This document shows, one piece after another, positions 34,998 to 48,375 of a stretch of DNA of 64,000 nt. The notes under the pieces are model-generated. The model searched no databases. It was not told the DNA's origin and saw only the letters and a program-made list of their open reading frames with translations. Numbering within the stretch: the first letter of the stretch is position 1; each line of letters starts with the position of its first letter. The position numbers and the translations under genes are program-made. This DNA comes from Hemibagrus wyckioides. Taxonomy: Eukaryota; Chordata; Actinopteri; Siluriformes; Bagridae. Location: contig NC_080710.1 of assembly GCF_019097595.1 (NCBI RefSeq), positions 22,073,780 through 22,137,779 of the forward strand. Direction: 5' to 3'.

Positions 34998-35906
34998 ATG
35001 TCGGTTGTGGGTCTGCCTTTGAGTGCAGGTGAGGATTCATTCAAGCTGCACTCTGTGGACTTGGAGAAGCAGATCTGCGACCTATAGGTGAAGCTAGCTC
35101 AGCTGTGACAGCGGAAAGCCTCGCTGGAATCATCCTGGACTGACGCTTACCTGTCCCAGGTAAATCCGCAGCATGAAACAAACACTCCCACAACCTCAAC
35201 TCCGTGTTCTTCTCTGCCCAGGCCCAGCGCACCAAGGACGCGGCCCACCCAGGTTTCGTTCACTCCGGTGCCGGGGTACCATGCAGCCTGGATGCAGCAG
35301 CAGCGGAAGACATGAGCCAAGCCCCGGGCGAGGACCTCTCCCCCTCCGCTACCACCAGTTTTCGAGATCTCGACCCGCAAACCCTTCGCTCCCCTCCGTG
35401 AGCCGGAGTGCGACGCGGTGATCATAGGAGACTCCATTGTCCGGCACGTCCGTGCAACCGAGGCTAAAGGTAAGGTGCGCACTCGCTGTTTTCCTGGTGC
35501 TTGTGTTGTTGATGTTGCTGCACAGGTACCCGTGATCCTGAATAAGAACATCGGAGCTGTGGTTCTCCATGCTGGCGCGAACGACATCAGGCTGAGGCAG
35601 ACGGAGATCCTGAAGAAGGACTTCAGGAGCCTGGTGGAGAAGGTTCACACCACATCGCCCACGATGAGGATCATCATGTCAGGACCACTTCCCACATTCC
35701 AGCGAGGAATCGAGAGGTTCAGTTGGCTGTTTGCTTTGAATGAATGGTTACAGTCTTGGTGTCAAGACCAGAAATTACCCTTTGTTGATAATTGGAATAT
35801 TTTCTGGAAGCGTCCTAGGCTCTACCGTTCTGATGGCCTGCACCCAAGCAGAGTTGGAGCAGCAGTCGTCTGGGACAACATCTCCAGGACACTATGCACC
35901 ATCTGA
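34998..35906 (+). pseudogene. L2 ORF1 with SGNH esterase domain, unit 2
   Basis: Same three in-frame stops in the first half. The esterase part is open from 35418, with GDSIVRH and DGLHPSRVG kept. The block-III motif reads HAGANDIR, with Ala for Thr compared with unit 1. Confidence 0.8.
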
Positions 35907-35999
35907 TGGGTAAGTCATACCTTAGATTACAATTAAAATAGCTACTGTTCAACTCACCAGATTGATACAAATGCACACACAGCTCGTCCTATAGAAACT

Positions 36000-38220
36000 G
36001 TGTCTGTTCCCCGAATAGTGAGCTCAATGGATATATTCATTAATAGCTTTCGAAATAATCTAATCACAATTAAACCTGACAAAGGCCAAATAAGTAAAGA
36101 AAAACAATTTCTAAAGTTTTGGCTTCTCAACATTAGATCCCTTGCACCGAAAGCAATTACTGTCAAAGAAATGATCTCAGATTATAGTTTCGATACACTC
36201 TGTCTCACGGAAACCTGGCTTAGACCAAATGAATACATTGGTCTGAATGAGTCTACTCCATCAGGATATTCCTATAAGCATGAGCCCCCTCAGACTGGTC
36301 ATGGTGGTTGCAACCATCTATAACAATTCTCTTACCGTTACTCAGAAAATAGGACCCAGGTTTAGCTCATTTGAAGTGCTTATCCTTAATGTTGCACTCA
36401 CTGACATACATAAAAAATCCCTACTATATCTTGCTCTGCCCACCGTATATAGACCCCAGGGGCCCTACACTGATTTTCTTAGAGTTTGCACACTTACTCT
36501 CAGATCTTTTGATCAGTTTTGACAAAGTGTTAATTGTATGAGACTTTAACATTTATGTAGACGATGCTAATGATGCTTTAGGACTCACATTTATAGATTT
36601 ACTAAATTCTTTTGGGGTTAAACAAACATTAATAGACCAACGGGCACAAAGAGCTATTTAAACTCATCACCACGGCTAAATCAACAACGTATTTGTTAGA
36701 TCCAATTCCAACTATATTGCTGAAAGAAGTAATACATGCAGCTGGAGAGCCTCTTCTCAATATTATTAATTCCTCGTTATATCTAGGTCATGTCCCAAAA
36801 TCTCTCAAGTTAGCAGTTATTAAGCCTCTTCTTAAGAAACCTAAACTAGACCCTAATGAACTATCAAATTACAGACCTATTTCAAACCTTCCGTTTATAT
36901 CAAAAATATTAGAAAAAGTGGTGTCGGCTCAATTATGCTCCTTCTTACAGGAAAACAATATCCTTGAAGAATTTCAGTTAGGTTTCAGGCTCCATCATAG
37001 TACAGAAACTGCACTAGTTAAAATCACAAATGACTTGCTTTTAGCTTCGGACCAGGGGTGCATCTCCATATTAGTCCTGCTTGATCTTAGTGCTGCGTTT
37101 GACATAACATTCTCGTAGATCGCTTACAAAATCACATAGGTTTGCAGGGACAGTCATTAAAATGGTTTAGATCCTACCTGTCTGATCGATCCCATTTTGT
37201 AGATTTAAATGGAGAACTGTCCAGTGTAGTGCCAGTGAAATACGGGGTCCCACAAGGATCAGTTTTAGAACCTCTGCTTTTCTCGGTATACATGCTTCCA
37301 TTGGGTAACATCACTAGAAGGCATGGGGTTAGTTTCCATTGTTATGCAGATGATACCCAGTTATATATCTCATCAAAACCAGATGAACTATCTAATTTGT
37401 CTAGAATTAACTGAGTGTGTTAAAGATATTAAAGATTGGATGACCGATAATTTTCTAGTACTAAATTCTGATGAGACAGAGATATTACTTATTGGTTCAA
37501 AAATCAGTACACAAAAGCTCTCGCAATTCAGCTTGCATTTAGAAGGATGTACTATTACTACTAGCTCAACAGTGAAAGACCTGGGTGTAATATTAGACAG
37601 CAACTTGTCCTTTGAAAATCATATTTCTAAATATTACAAAAACAGCCTTCTTCCATCTTAGAAATGTTGCCAAGCTTAGGAACGTTTTATCTGTATCTGA
37701 TGCAGAAAAGCTAGTTCATGCATTCATGACCTCCAGACTGGACTGTTGTAATGCATTACTAGGTGGTTGTCCTGCATCTTCAATAAACAAGCTACAGTTA
37801 GTCCAAAATGTAGCCGCCAGAGTTCTTACCAGGTCAAGAAAATATGATCATATAACCCCAATATTATCATCCCCGCACCGGCTACCTGTTAAGTTTAGAA
37901 TTGACTATAAACTATCACTATTTACATTCAAGGCTTTAAATGGTTTAGCTCCCACTTATCTAGCCAGTCTTCTAACACGTTACAATCCACCACACTCTTT
38001 AAGATCACAAAACTCTGGACTTCTGGTAGTTCCCACAATATCAAAGTCTACAAAAGGGGGTAGAGCGTTTTCGTATTTAGCTCCTAAACTTTGGAATAGT
38101 CTTCCTGACAGTGTGCGGGGCTCAGACACAGTCTCCCAGTTCAAACGTAGACTAAAGACTTATCTCTTTAGCTGGCATGCATTTAATACATCCCATAACC
38201 TTGTACTCCAGTACATCTGA
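36000..38220 (+). pseudogene. L2 ORF2 endonuclease/reverse transcriptase, unit 2
   Basis: Broken as in unit 1, with YADDTQLY retained. Near 36750 it keeps three bases that unit 1 has lost (EPLLNI against EPLNI), so it is slightly closer to the ancestral element. Confidence 0.85.
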
Positions 38221-38803
38221 TTAAATGCATATTATCATCTAGTGCTGCTAATATTATGAACAGCAGCTATGCTAATTACTTTCCACTTGTTTCCTTTCTT
38301 CTACCCATCCCGAGGCATATAGAGATTGTGCCAGCTCCAGTGGCATCCAGAGATGGACCAGCTCCAGCCGGGTTCCGCTTTGAGGATTGGGTTATTCAAA
38401 GCAACGCTGCCAAAATTATGTGGACGACAACAACCTCCTTATTAATTTACATAACATTCTACACATGCTGTATCTGCGTCACACGATTGACTATACATAA
38501 ATGCACAAAGGACATTGTTCATATCACACTCTCCGGTGTTTAGAATAATTTATAATAACACTCTCTGCTGTCACCCAAATGAGGATGGGTTCCCTTTTGA
38601 GTCTGGTTCCTCTCAAGGTTTCTTCTTCATACCATCAAAGGGAGTTTTTCCTTGCCACAGTCGCCTCAGTCACCTCAGGCTTGCTCACTTGGGATAACAT
38701 CTAGGACTGTTTGTCTGTTCATATGTTTGTTGTTTCTTATGTAAGGCTGCTTTGAGACAATGCTCTTTGTTGAAAAGCGCTATACAAATAAAATTGAATT
38801 GAA

Positions 38804-38850
38804 TGCGCATGTAAAGACAGACGTCCCAAAACTTTTGGCTATTAAGTGTA
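38804..38850 (+). mobile_element. Tc1 relic, right terminal repeat, unit 2
   Basis: Same right end as in unit 1, finishing at AGTGTA. Confidence 0.75.
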
Positions 38851-38918
38851 TATTACCTTTTGCACTTGTAAGTAAATTACAGTGTTTTCTGTAAGTCAAC
38901 CTTTAGTGACGTAACAAT

Positions 38919-40048
38919 CACATTGGACGAAGGCGTATTTGGAAGGACAACTGCTGGGTGCTGGAGGATTGGCTGTGTTTTTGCTGGGACACGCAAAGAA
39001 GACGGATTGCCAGTAAGTCTTTCCATTTCTGTTTTTACTCAAGCCTTTGACCAGTTTTCTACATAATCAGAAGTAAAGTTGATCAGTGCTTCTAATGGAC
39101 AGAAGGTAAGCAATCACGTCTTAACAAATTTTAATCTTCTAAGCCTAATTTGCACTCAAATTAGAGAAAAACATTATAACAATATTAAAACTGAACTCAG
39201 GAATGGCAGTGTTCACTAGTAGGCACTAGTAGTTCCTTTTGAAGGAGGCTGATTGTTATATGTCTCTTAACCTCCCTTTACTTTGACATCTTTTGCTGCT
39301 ACTGTACATTTGACATCATGGATCACTGTAGCATTGTGGGATTGGCAGTAAAGTTGCAAAGCTGTTATTTAAAAGCAGTAACTACTGCTCTTTCATGCAT
39401 AAAATTAAAATGATGTAACCTCACAAGCCAGATGAGTCTGAAGAGCTCTTTTAGTTACTTTATGTATGCAAATGATTTCATTTAATTACTCATAACACAT
39501 TCATCTTTCCTCAGATTGCAATCAAGTACGTCTCCAAAAAGATGCCTTATGAAAAACTGCAGCTTGTAAGTTTCTTTATCATGATGTACATCTTACCTAA
39601 AAATCAGATTTCTAAGAAGACCTTGATAAGTAGTATTACAAAGGATGGCATTATAATGTGTGGCACTCATTCTTTCCTTTTTGTACCATACCACAGACAG
39701 GATATGGATGGCTGCCCATTGAGATAGCTTTGACGATCCTTGCAAACACAGAACCTTGCTCAAAAATCCTGAAGATTCTGGACTTGTACGAAGAGGCAAA
39801 ATGATACGTTTTCGTCCAGGAACAGCCTGAACCATGTGTGGACTTCGAGGAATTCTCCGGCCAGCAAGGTGGATGTTTGACTGAGGTCGTGGCTCGCCAT
39901 GTTATGCTTCAGCTGATGGAGGCTCTGAAGCATTGTAAGAGCCAGGGGATACTGCATCATGATGTCAGAAAACATTCTGATTCAGACAGGCACGTGGCAA
40001 GTCAAGCTGTTTGACTTGAAAGAGACCTCGTCAAATACGAGGAGCATT
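38919..40048 (+). pseudogene. PIM-like kinase pseudogene, exons 3-5, cut at the unit boundary (unit 2)
   Basis: Exon 3-like 38919-39012 (1 bp short, no AG acceptor), exon 4-like 39515-39565 (intact) and exon 5-like from 39697. Unlike unit 1, exon 5 keeps the GWLPIEIALTILAN start. The TGA after EEAK, HHD in place of HRD, and the loss of sequence around DFG are shared, so these lesions predate the array. Confidence 0.85.
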
Positions 40049-40431
40049 ATGCAGAGCATTATGTGGAAGTAACCTCCAAATGACCTTGCCTTGTTCTACA
40101 TTGAATCACACATGACTAAATGCACTAATACTTTGAATTTTGAATATAATGTTTCATTTCTAATATTGTAAGACTGTTATGATCTAGCTGTGCTAATGTA
40201 TAATTGAGAGCATGAGCTTCAGGCAGAATTACAGTTGAACATGCAAAATTAATCTGCTTTTGTTAAATTTGTTTCTCAGCAAGGACTTGTCATAATCACT
40301 TTTTCAGAACTGACACTGAAAAGGGAAATTATAGTTTTTGGATTTAGGGTTTCTAGCGTTTATAATCAATGAGAAAGAGATTAGAAATAGAAATGAGATT
40401 GTATTGTGAATTTATTTTTGAATAACCACAG

Positions 40432-40743
40432 ACCCGAGGAACTACTGTACAATGTCTGTTTAAACATTGCCTCTCAGTCCTATGTAGACATTATGGCAAT
40501 AATGTTAAGCTCCAACTCTTCTGCATTCATGCATCTCCTGAACATCTCCCGATCAGCTACCGGTGTATTCGCTCGGCCGAGGTGGAGGGTCAGCGCGCAC
40601 ACAGGAGCAGCAGTGGAGTGAAGTTCTGTGTTGTGTCCGATCTTCAGTCAAGAGGAGCTGAACATGCCTTAGAGATCTTGTACTTCTTGGATTCTATCAC
40701 AAGTCAAAGTCTGCTGTTGCGTGGACCATCTGTCTGGCATTAA
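40432..40743 (+). other. Exon-like remnant, unit 3 (unrecognised)
   Basis: Near-identical to the unit-4 copy. The first frame, with PEELLYNVCLNIASQSYVD, stays open to TGA 40619-40621. Function unknown. Confidence 0.25.
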
Positions 40744-41206
40744 ACTGACACCAAAACCAGCACATGTTTATAATTATACGAGTTGCCTGTTTTCTGGCTT
40801 GATCTGAAATTTTTACATCACTTAAGTGTGTGGTGGTGTATTCATCAAGTGCAAATGACAAAGAAATTTCAAGAAAATTTTCATGATGTACCTAGTAGTG
40901 TTCTTTTTTCATTTTCCACTGTTTCCTTCACCTGTCTGTCTTGTCATTGAGAACTTTGAAAGGGCTCAAAGTTGAATGTAATCCACATTACATTAATGTG
41001 AATGTAAACCACATTACATCAAAGTTGAATCCACATTCATACTAATTTTCAGGATCAAATAAATATATGTATATATTACATTGTTTACAACCTGTGTCTT
41101 GTGTTGTGTACCACACAAATGGGCAGATTAGTGCAGTTAGTGGACACTAATAACTGCTTAATATTTTAACATGGTTTAAAGGGTTAACATAAGTTAAGTT
41201 GTCTTT

Positions 41207-41305
41207 GTCACATTTACATTACTGCACAGTGAAATTCATTCTTTGCATATCCCATCCTTGGGGGTTGAACCCAGATCTTCTGGTCAACGACTCAGAGCCT
41301 TAACC
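41207..41305 (+). repeat. SINE-like fragment, unit 3
   Basis: Same 99-bp fragment as in the other units. Confidence 0.45.
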
Positions 41306-41475
41306 TTAATTGTGATCTGGATCCTAGCACAAACACACTGACTAATCAAAACAGTAATACATCCATGTAGCTAACATGACAACATTTCTGAGAAACTGAA
41401 TCTTTTTATTTATTTAATGTTGAATGTTAGACAGTTAGCTAAAACGAGCCACCATGACAAGACTTTTTTTCCTCT

Positions 41476-41517
41476 CCCCCCATACCCCCCCTCACCCAAC
41501 CCCCCCCCACTCCCCCC
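41476..41517. repeat. Poly-C tract, unit 3
   Basis: Interrupted C-runs of about 42 bases, intermediate in length between unit 1 and unit 2. Confidence 0.85.
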
Positions 41518-41576
41518 AAAACGTTCTAAAATTCAAATTTTAAAAATACACGAGTGGTGCGGCGTTAGAAACAGAT

Positions 41577-41882
41577 ACAACTACAGGAGAAAAACCGGAG
41601 AGATTCACCATCATAACAAGTGAGTATTGGATACAACTACAAGAGAAATACCGGAGAGATTCACCATCATAACAAGTGAGTATTGGATACAACATCAGAA
41701 GAAATACCGGAGAGATTCATCATCAGAAGAAATACCGGAGAGATTCATCATCAGAAGAAATACCGGAGAGATTCACCATCAGAAGAAATACCGGAGAGAT
41801 TCACCATCAGAAGAAATACCGGAGAGATTCACCATCAGAAGAAATACCGGATTGATTCACCATCATAAGAAGTGAGTATCGG
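41577..41882 (+). repeat. 28/56-bp minisatellite, unit 3
   Basis: 306 bp, the same length as unit 2, but with two TTCATCATC variant periods where unit 2 has one. Confidence 0.92.
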
Positions 41883-41917
41883 CAATTGATACCGAGAATA
41901 AAGCGACACCTGCTGGG

Positions 41918-44900
41918 ATGTTTCTGAACGGCTATAAAAGTGCATCTTCACCGGCTGTGATGGGAACCGTGTCCACGGCAGTGGGCTCACAGCGGACTCC
42001 CACAGGTAAGTGTTTTTATTCACACTCTGTTATCAAAATGTAGTAATATATTATATAGTTGTATTGTTAGTACCCTGTCTGAAAGGTAATTTGAATGGAA
42101 AAGGGTTTTAATTTTAGTATTTTAACGTGTATATACACCAGAGGGCGCCAACACGGCGCTAGCGAGCTAACAGTCGCTCACTTCTGAAGTTTGGATCATT
42201 TTACTGAATCGGATCTTTGAATCTCTTTTCGAGTCATTTCGTTCATTTCATTCATTTCAGCGGAATATAACTGCAATGTTACGTGTTAGCCGCAAACATT
42301 GATCACTAAGAAAAAAAGGAAGGAAAATAACTTTAAATCAATGTGTAAGGAGAAGATGAGTTTAGCTATATAAGTATACACACAGCAAGAGGAGGGAGGA
42401 ATAACATCACATCTTAGTTCAGATGATAACAAGGATTTAAAAAAGGGTTGAGAAATATTTTTAGTTCATATTTTTGTTGCATAAAATGATTTTTTTTCAT
42501 ATTGATGCATACTACAATCAAAATGTTCATGATATTCTAAGCACATCTTATAAGATAGTATCTTTTTAGATTATATGACACTGGGAGGATGGTACACAGT
42601 GACAGAAAATGTCTTGCTTTAGCAATATTCACCATAAATAATTGTCTGTGGAATATATTTTAATGGAAACGGACTCTGAAACTAAATCTATTAGTTTATA
42701 TGTTCAAAGTTGTCCTGAAGAAGTAATTCTCTTCCTATGTTTAACGTTAAACATCACCCAACGCAGTGAACTAAAAGTGTTCTTTTGTGTCACCGTTTCA
42801 ACCCCCAGCTAAGCCGTTAAAGAACACTCATCGTCACCATAAAATCCCAAGGTGTGCCCAAAGGACCATTCAGAAAAGAAAGCGCTTGTTCTCGGGGCAG
42901 GCTGCAAACCCTTCGGAGCATCAGGGGTGTAAGGAGACAGACCAGCCCAGTAACCTGGCAGATACAACCGAGCCTCTGCAGAAGAGACCAAGAACAGAGA
43001 GAAGTCCAGAGGAACCTGCTAACCAACCTATTATACGTCTTTCCAAATGTAAGGCAGAACTCATAGGTGAAATGCATAAAAAGTGGGCTGAGTTACATGA
43101 ATAAGAGACTTATAATTGGATGTTTTTTGCAGCACATTGGACGAAGGTGTATTTGGAAGGAGAACTGCTGGGTGCAGGAGGATTTGGTTGTGTGTTTGCT
43201 GGGATACGGAAAGAAGACGGATTGCCAGTAAGTCTTTCCATTTCTGTTTTTACTCTAGCCTTTGACCATTTGACCTTTGACACAATCAGAAGTAAAGTTG
43301 ATCAGTGCTCCTAATGTTCAGAAGGTAATCAATAACTTAACAAATTTTAATCTTCTAAGCTTAATTTGCAGTCAATTGCTGCCAGGTATTAGTCATAATC
43401 TTAAATATTAAAACTGAACTCAGGAATGTGTTCACTGGTAGGTGACTGTGCCTTTTGAAGGACGCTGATTGTTATACGTCTCTTGACCTCCCTTTATTCT
43501 GACATATTTTACTGCTAATCTTGACATGGATCACTGTAGAATTGTGAGATTGGCAATAAAATTGCAAAGCTCTTATTCAAAAGCAGTAATTACTGCTCTT
43601 TCATGCATGTCTAAAATTATATAACCTCACAAGCCAAATGTGTCTGAAGACCTCTTTTAGTTACTTCATGTATGTAAATGATTTCATTTAATTGTACATA
43701 ACACATTCATCTTTCCTCAGGTTGCAATCAAGTTTGTCTCCAAGACAATGCCCTATGAAAAACTGCAGCTTGTAAGTTTCTTTATCATAATATACATCCT
43801 ACCTATTACTATAACCTAGCACACATACTAAAAATCAGATTTCTACAAAGATAGTATTACAAAGGATGGCGTTATAGCGTGTGGCACTTATTCTTTCCTT
43901 TTTGTCCCATACTACAGACAGGATATGGATGGCTCCCCACTGAGATAGCGCTGATGGTCCTTGCAAACTTCAAACCTTGCTCAAGAATCCTCAAGATTCT
44001 GGACTGGTTCGAAGAGCCAAAACACTATGTTGTCATTCTGGAACGGCCTGAACCATGTCTGGACCTCCATGAATTCTCCAGCAAGCAAGGTGGATGTTTG
44101 ACTGAGGTCGTGGCTCGCCATGTGATGTTTCAGCTGATGGAGGCGCTGACACATTGTAAGAGCCAGGGGATACTGCACCGTGATGTCAAGCCAGAAAACA
44201 TCCTTATTCAGACAGGCACATGGCAGGTCAAGCTGTTTGACTTCGGTTGCGGAGACCTCGTCAAAGACTATTACAATGACTTCGCAGGTGTCTGATTTGA
44301 GACCATGAGTTCTTGGTGGCAGCAAGTACTGTGACTCTTTTTCTAAATCTAAAGTATCTTTGTTAACAGGCACATCTGAATATGCCCCTCCTGAGTGGTT
44401 CATCCAGGGGCAGTATCGGGCAGACCCAGCTACCGTCTGGTCTGTGGGAGTGACACTGTACAGGCTGGTGTGTGGCTGTCTGCCTTTCAGGACCACTGAG
44501 GAAACAAAAATTGGCTATTTGTTCTTCCCTGAAAGTCTGTCTCAAGGCAAGAAAGTAGAAAGACTGATAAGCTATGGACTAATTAATAGCAGACTGAACT
44601 ATACCTTATACACAGACTTGAGCAGAGAAAGAAGTGTTCATTTATTTTAATGTATTATATTTTATGACTATGTATTAATTAGTCAATATGATAAAATTGA
44701 CAGGAAATGTGTAGAGTTACAAGTGTGAGGAATTTCTAATGTACTCTACAGCATTTTCTTTAATGGATTATTTATAATAAAGCAGGTTCTTTACGGGGTT
44801 AAGTATTAGATTCTTCTTTCTATGTCTTATTGATTCATGTACCTGGGTATTGTGTAACAGAGTGCAGCGATCTGATCCGTTGGTGTCTGAGACCCAATGA

Positions 44901-44952
44901 AGAAGACAGACCCAGCCTGGAGGAAATAGAGTTTCACCAATGGTTTTACTAA
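41918..44952 (+). CDS. PIM-like serine/threonine-protein kinase, copy 3 (376 aa, 7 exons)
   Basis: Exons: 41918-42005, 42809-43066, 43133-43227, 43721-43771, 43918-44287, 44370-44546 and 44861-44952. All splice sites match copy 2, including the GC donor after CTCAAG at the end of exon 6. Lys151, Glu173, HRD 251-253 and DFG 272-274 are intact, so the product should be catalytically competent. The only coding difference from copy 2 that I noticed is Gln for Arg in the SEHQGCKE segment of exon 2. A separate ATG at 43120, 13 bp upstream of exon 3, is in frame with the kinase domain. AATAAA lies at 45156-45161. With both flanking units present in full, this copy has the most complete context in the window. 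Confidence 0.9.
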
Positions 44953-47760
44953 CCAGATTTCTGAAGGGCCAGTGTACAGGAGACAGGGACCACTGCACTA
45001 ACCTCCTCTTAAAAAATTGTAATATATCTGAACTTTTGTTAAGAATTGTACAGAACTTTTGTACAGAATTTCTAATTAATTATATAACTGTAAATACATC
45101 TGTATATAATTAGTTTTTTAATTTTTCATTATCTCATTATTTTTGTGCTTTTTTTAATAAAAGAATATTTTTTGTTATCATGGATAAGTGTGTAGGAAGG
45201 TCAGGGCAAAATGAGAGCATTACTATTGCTTCCGTAAGAAATGACTTGATATGTCACTCCCAAATATTTGTTAGAAACAGCAAAAATGAAAAATAAAAAC
45301 AAACATGACATGATTGCTGGTGGTGCACAGTATATAATTAGCTTGTTTCTTTTCCTGTTACTTTAGCTTTCTTTGCAGAGCAGACAATCCTGCACACTAA
45401 CAAAGATTTCCCAACCAATCCTTCCTCCACAATTTCTTCAGTTCACATAAAGGATTTCTTTCTATTTAAAACATTTTTTATGAAAGAAATTTTTCATCTA
45501 TTTTTCATCTATTAACCATCTAACTGTACAGGGGTAATTACTTTCCAACATTCATTATCATGGCTGTGATTGGCATAATGCACCAGAATTTTTATAAAGA
45601 AATGTTCATCTGAGAGAGTATCTTTGTTTATGAAATAAACCAGGGAAAGAAATTGTCTTTCATCCGCAGCAGTGGTTTAATGTGATTGTTAAGGAATTTT
45701 GGTGTTCCTGAGCTCACCATTGCATTTTTCTTTCTTTGTACCAAACCGATGATTTGGCCGCAACTAATCTCCATCATGGGTTTGTTTTAATTTTTCAGCC
45801 TAATAATGGCTGGCTTCACTGGCAGTGATGGCTTTTTGGACTTCATATTGAGAATTACCCTCAACAGATTCCAAATGCAAAAGCCACACTCTAGACCTTT
45901 TCATCTGCTCACTTCTAAGTGAAATAATGAGAGAATAACACACACATTGTCCTGCAACAGCTTCCTATACTGTTAAGCTGAATTGGATAAGAATGATTTT
46001 GTCACAGATTGCTTTTCTTACATTCTCCAGTGGGTATAATTGGAGCAGACCCAGTATCGCTCATTTACCCAGGATCTCCCAAAATCCTTTAAGAAGAGAT
46101 CACCAGCCTCAAAATAAAAGTCCCACACAGTGACGATACAAAATCTTATTTTTAAAATAAACAATCACCAGAGAAATAGATAAAATCAAATAAATATGAA
46201 ATCACTGCCAAAGTAATTAAGAAAAAGGAACACAAAACACAATACACAAATGCACACCAACTTTTGTGGGTGCCACACTTTCAAAATAAAGCTGAAAGCC
46301 TGCACCTTTTTCTCATATTCATTACTTAACTGTAACTCCTATACTCTGTGGTAGACTGCAGTTCTTCTTTCTTTTTACACAGTGATTTTCGACAAGAATA
46401 ATAAAAGTTAGCAACACAGTCCAATTAGCATTAAGCTATAGTTCACTATATACTACTATATACTTTATACTTCACTATAGTTAACTACACCAGTTTTTAT
46501 GCTGTATGTTAATAGGGGAACACACCATTTGGCCTAGTGACACTGCTGGGGTTTGTTCTCAGAGTCAGATCACTGGCTGAAATACCAGAGCAACCTGTTG
46601 ATGAAGGTCACATCAAACTGTGTGCTTGTGTTGCAAGGATGACACGGAAACTGTCCCAAGATCTCCATGTTAACCTTTGGTGTTCCCTTTAATCTAAAAA
46701 GATGGAGTTTTAACAATCTTAAAGATAAATCTGAAGTGCATTGCTCATACAGAGGCTTGACATGATGGGAACAGAATAGCATGCTGCTAACATATAAACA
46801 AAGGAATAATAGAGAAGTTGGAGGCGCTGTGCTGTGCAGGACGTGCTGCCAGGAACAAGCTGTGCACAAGTGCTCACTCCTCAGGAGACACAAAAGGTAC
46901 TATGTCCTTTCTGCAGCACTTGATCATTAAAAATGAATAGTGCGCCTACTTTTTTTTACAGTATATTATGTTATGTATACGATATGTCATGATCATTGTC
47001 TTTTCCCTGTGAGTAGAGTTGCCAGAATTATGGAATTTGAATGGAATTCAAATTCATTTTTGAAAGGTCTTGTCAATCTGTTTCTGTTATATGAATTAAC
47101 TAATACAAGCATACAGGAACCAGGACCTGCAAATAACTGCTTGAAAGCGTTGCCAAGATGGCCACCATGTGGACAGATGTAGTACTTGAAAATGGCAGCA
47201 TTAATTGTCCGGATTTGTAGAGAAGATTGTCTGGCAAGAGACACCAAAAGTTTCCCACTGGAACTTTTTTGATAGGGGGAATGATGTCTGAATTGAACAG
47301 TAAATGCATATAATTGTGGGTTGGTCTGTTAAGAAAAGTGATGCACTGAATTGTTCTTATACTTATTTAACTTTTTAAATAATATTTTGTTTTGAATTCA
47401 TGTAATATTCATTTTTAATAATTTTGTTCTTTGAGGGTGGGTTGAGTATGTTCTCTAGGCTACTAATTTAAGAGGGCCTTGTTTGTTAGAGATTTCAAAG
47501 CAAAGCAGTTAAGATGTTTAGCTGAAATGCTTGTCAACTGACAATAAAGTTGTCATTTAGAATTAGAATGAGCATAATTGCAAAGTTATAGTTAAAATCT
47601 TTAAAGACACATTGCATTAATTGTACATTGTGTTTTCTCAATAAAAAGGAAATTAAATAAAATGATGTAAAATGTGTGAGTGTGGGTCTGGCCCCCTTGG
47701 TATAAAGGAGAAAAATGCTGGCCCCCATCAATATTCAAGTTTTCCATCCCTGTTTTTATG
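44953..47760 (+). other. Kinase 3' UTR and spacer, unit 3
   Basis: Matches units 1 and 2 closely, with the palindrome at 47033-47055. No gene is recognised. Confidence 0.6.
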
Positions 47761-47968
47761 TATTATATTTTACGACTATGTATTAATTAGTCAGTATGAT
47801 GAAATAGACAGGAAACGTGTAGAGTTACAAGTGTGAGGAATTTCTTATGTACTCTACAGCATTTTCTTTAAATGATTACTTATTATAAAGCAGGTTCTTT
47901 ATGGAGTTAAGTATTAGATTCTTCTCTCTACGTCTTATTGATTTATGTCCCTGGGTGTTGTCTAACAG

Positions 47969-48120
47969 AGTGCAGCGATCTGATCTGTTGGTGTCTGAGC
48001 ACCGATGCAGAAGACAGACCCAGCCTGGAGCAAATAGAGCTTCACCACTGGTTTTACTTACCAGGACTTTGCAGTGTAAATTTACAGGAGACAGGGACCA
48101 CTGCACTAACCTCCATCTGA
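47969..48120 (+). CDS. Orphan second terminal exon of a PIM-like kinase, unit 3
   Basis: Open 49-codon terminal exon with an intact acceptor, as in units 1 and 2. The upstream intron-like segment keeps the GTGAGGAATTTCTTATG string that is partly lost in units 1 and 2, making this copy slightly closer to the intact exon-7 locus. Confidence 0.6.
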
Positions 48121-48375
48121 AAATTTAAATACATCTCAACTTTTGTACAGAATTATAATTCATGCATTTGATTTCAACTGAATTCTGTTTTTTTCTTTAT
48201 TTAATTTTCTCATTATTTTTGTGGTTTATTAAATGAACAATAAACTAAAACAGAGTGTGCATTACATTGTTTTTTTTCCATGTCATAGATAAGAGCAAAA
48301 TGAGAGCATTAATTTTGTTTCTGTAAGAAATGACTTGACATATCAGTCCCAAATATTTGTTAGGAACAGCATTGG

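Larger units (their letters stand above)
34762..38803 (+). mobile_element. L2-like LINE, unit 2
   Basis: Same insertion point and 3' end as in unit 1, and therefore a duplicated insertion and not an independent one. It retains about 13 bases in the 5' UTR (TTCTCATTTCAAA, near 34862) that unit 1 lacks. The T-run near 34919-34947 differs in length between copies. Confidence 0.88.
20963..40048 (+). repeat. Tandem array unit 2 (about 19.1 kb)
   Basis: Same order of elements as unit 1. Relative to unit 1 it lacks the 525-bp intron-1 block, has about 85 extra bases before kinase exon 2 (around 23547-23632), and has a long C-tract and eight-block minisatellite. It carries a 1-bp insertion in BEL gag (around 32166) not seen in units 1 and 3. 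Confidence 0.93.
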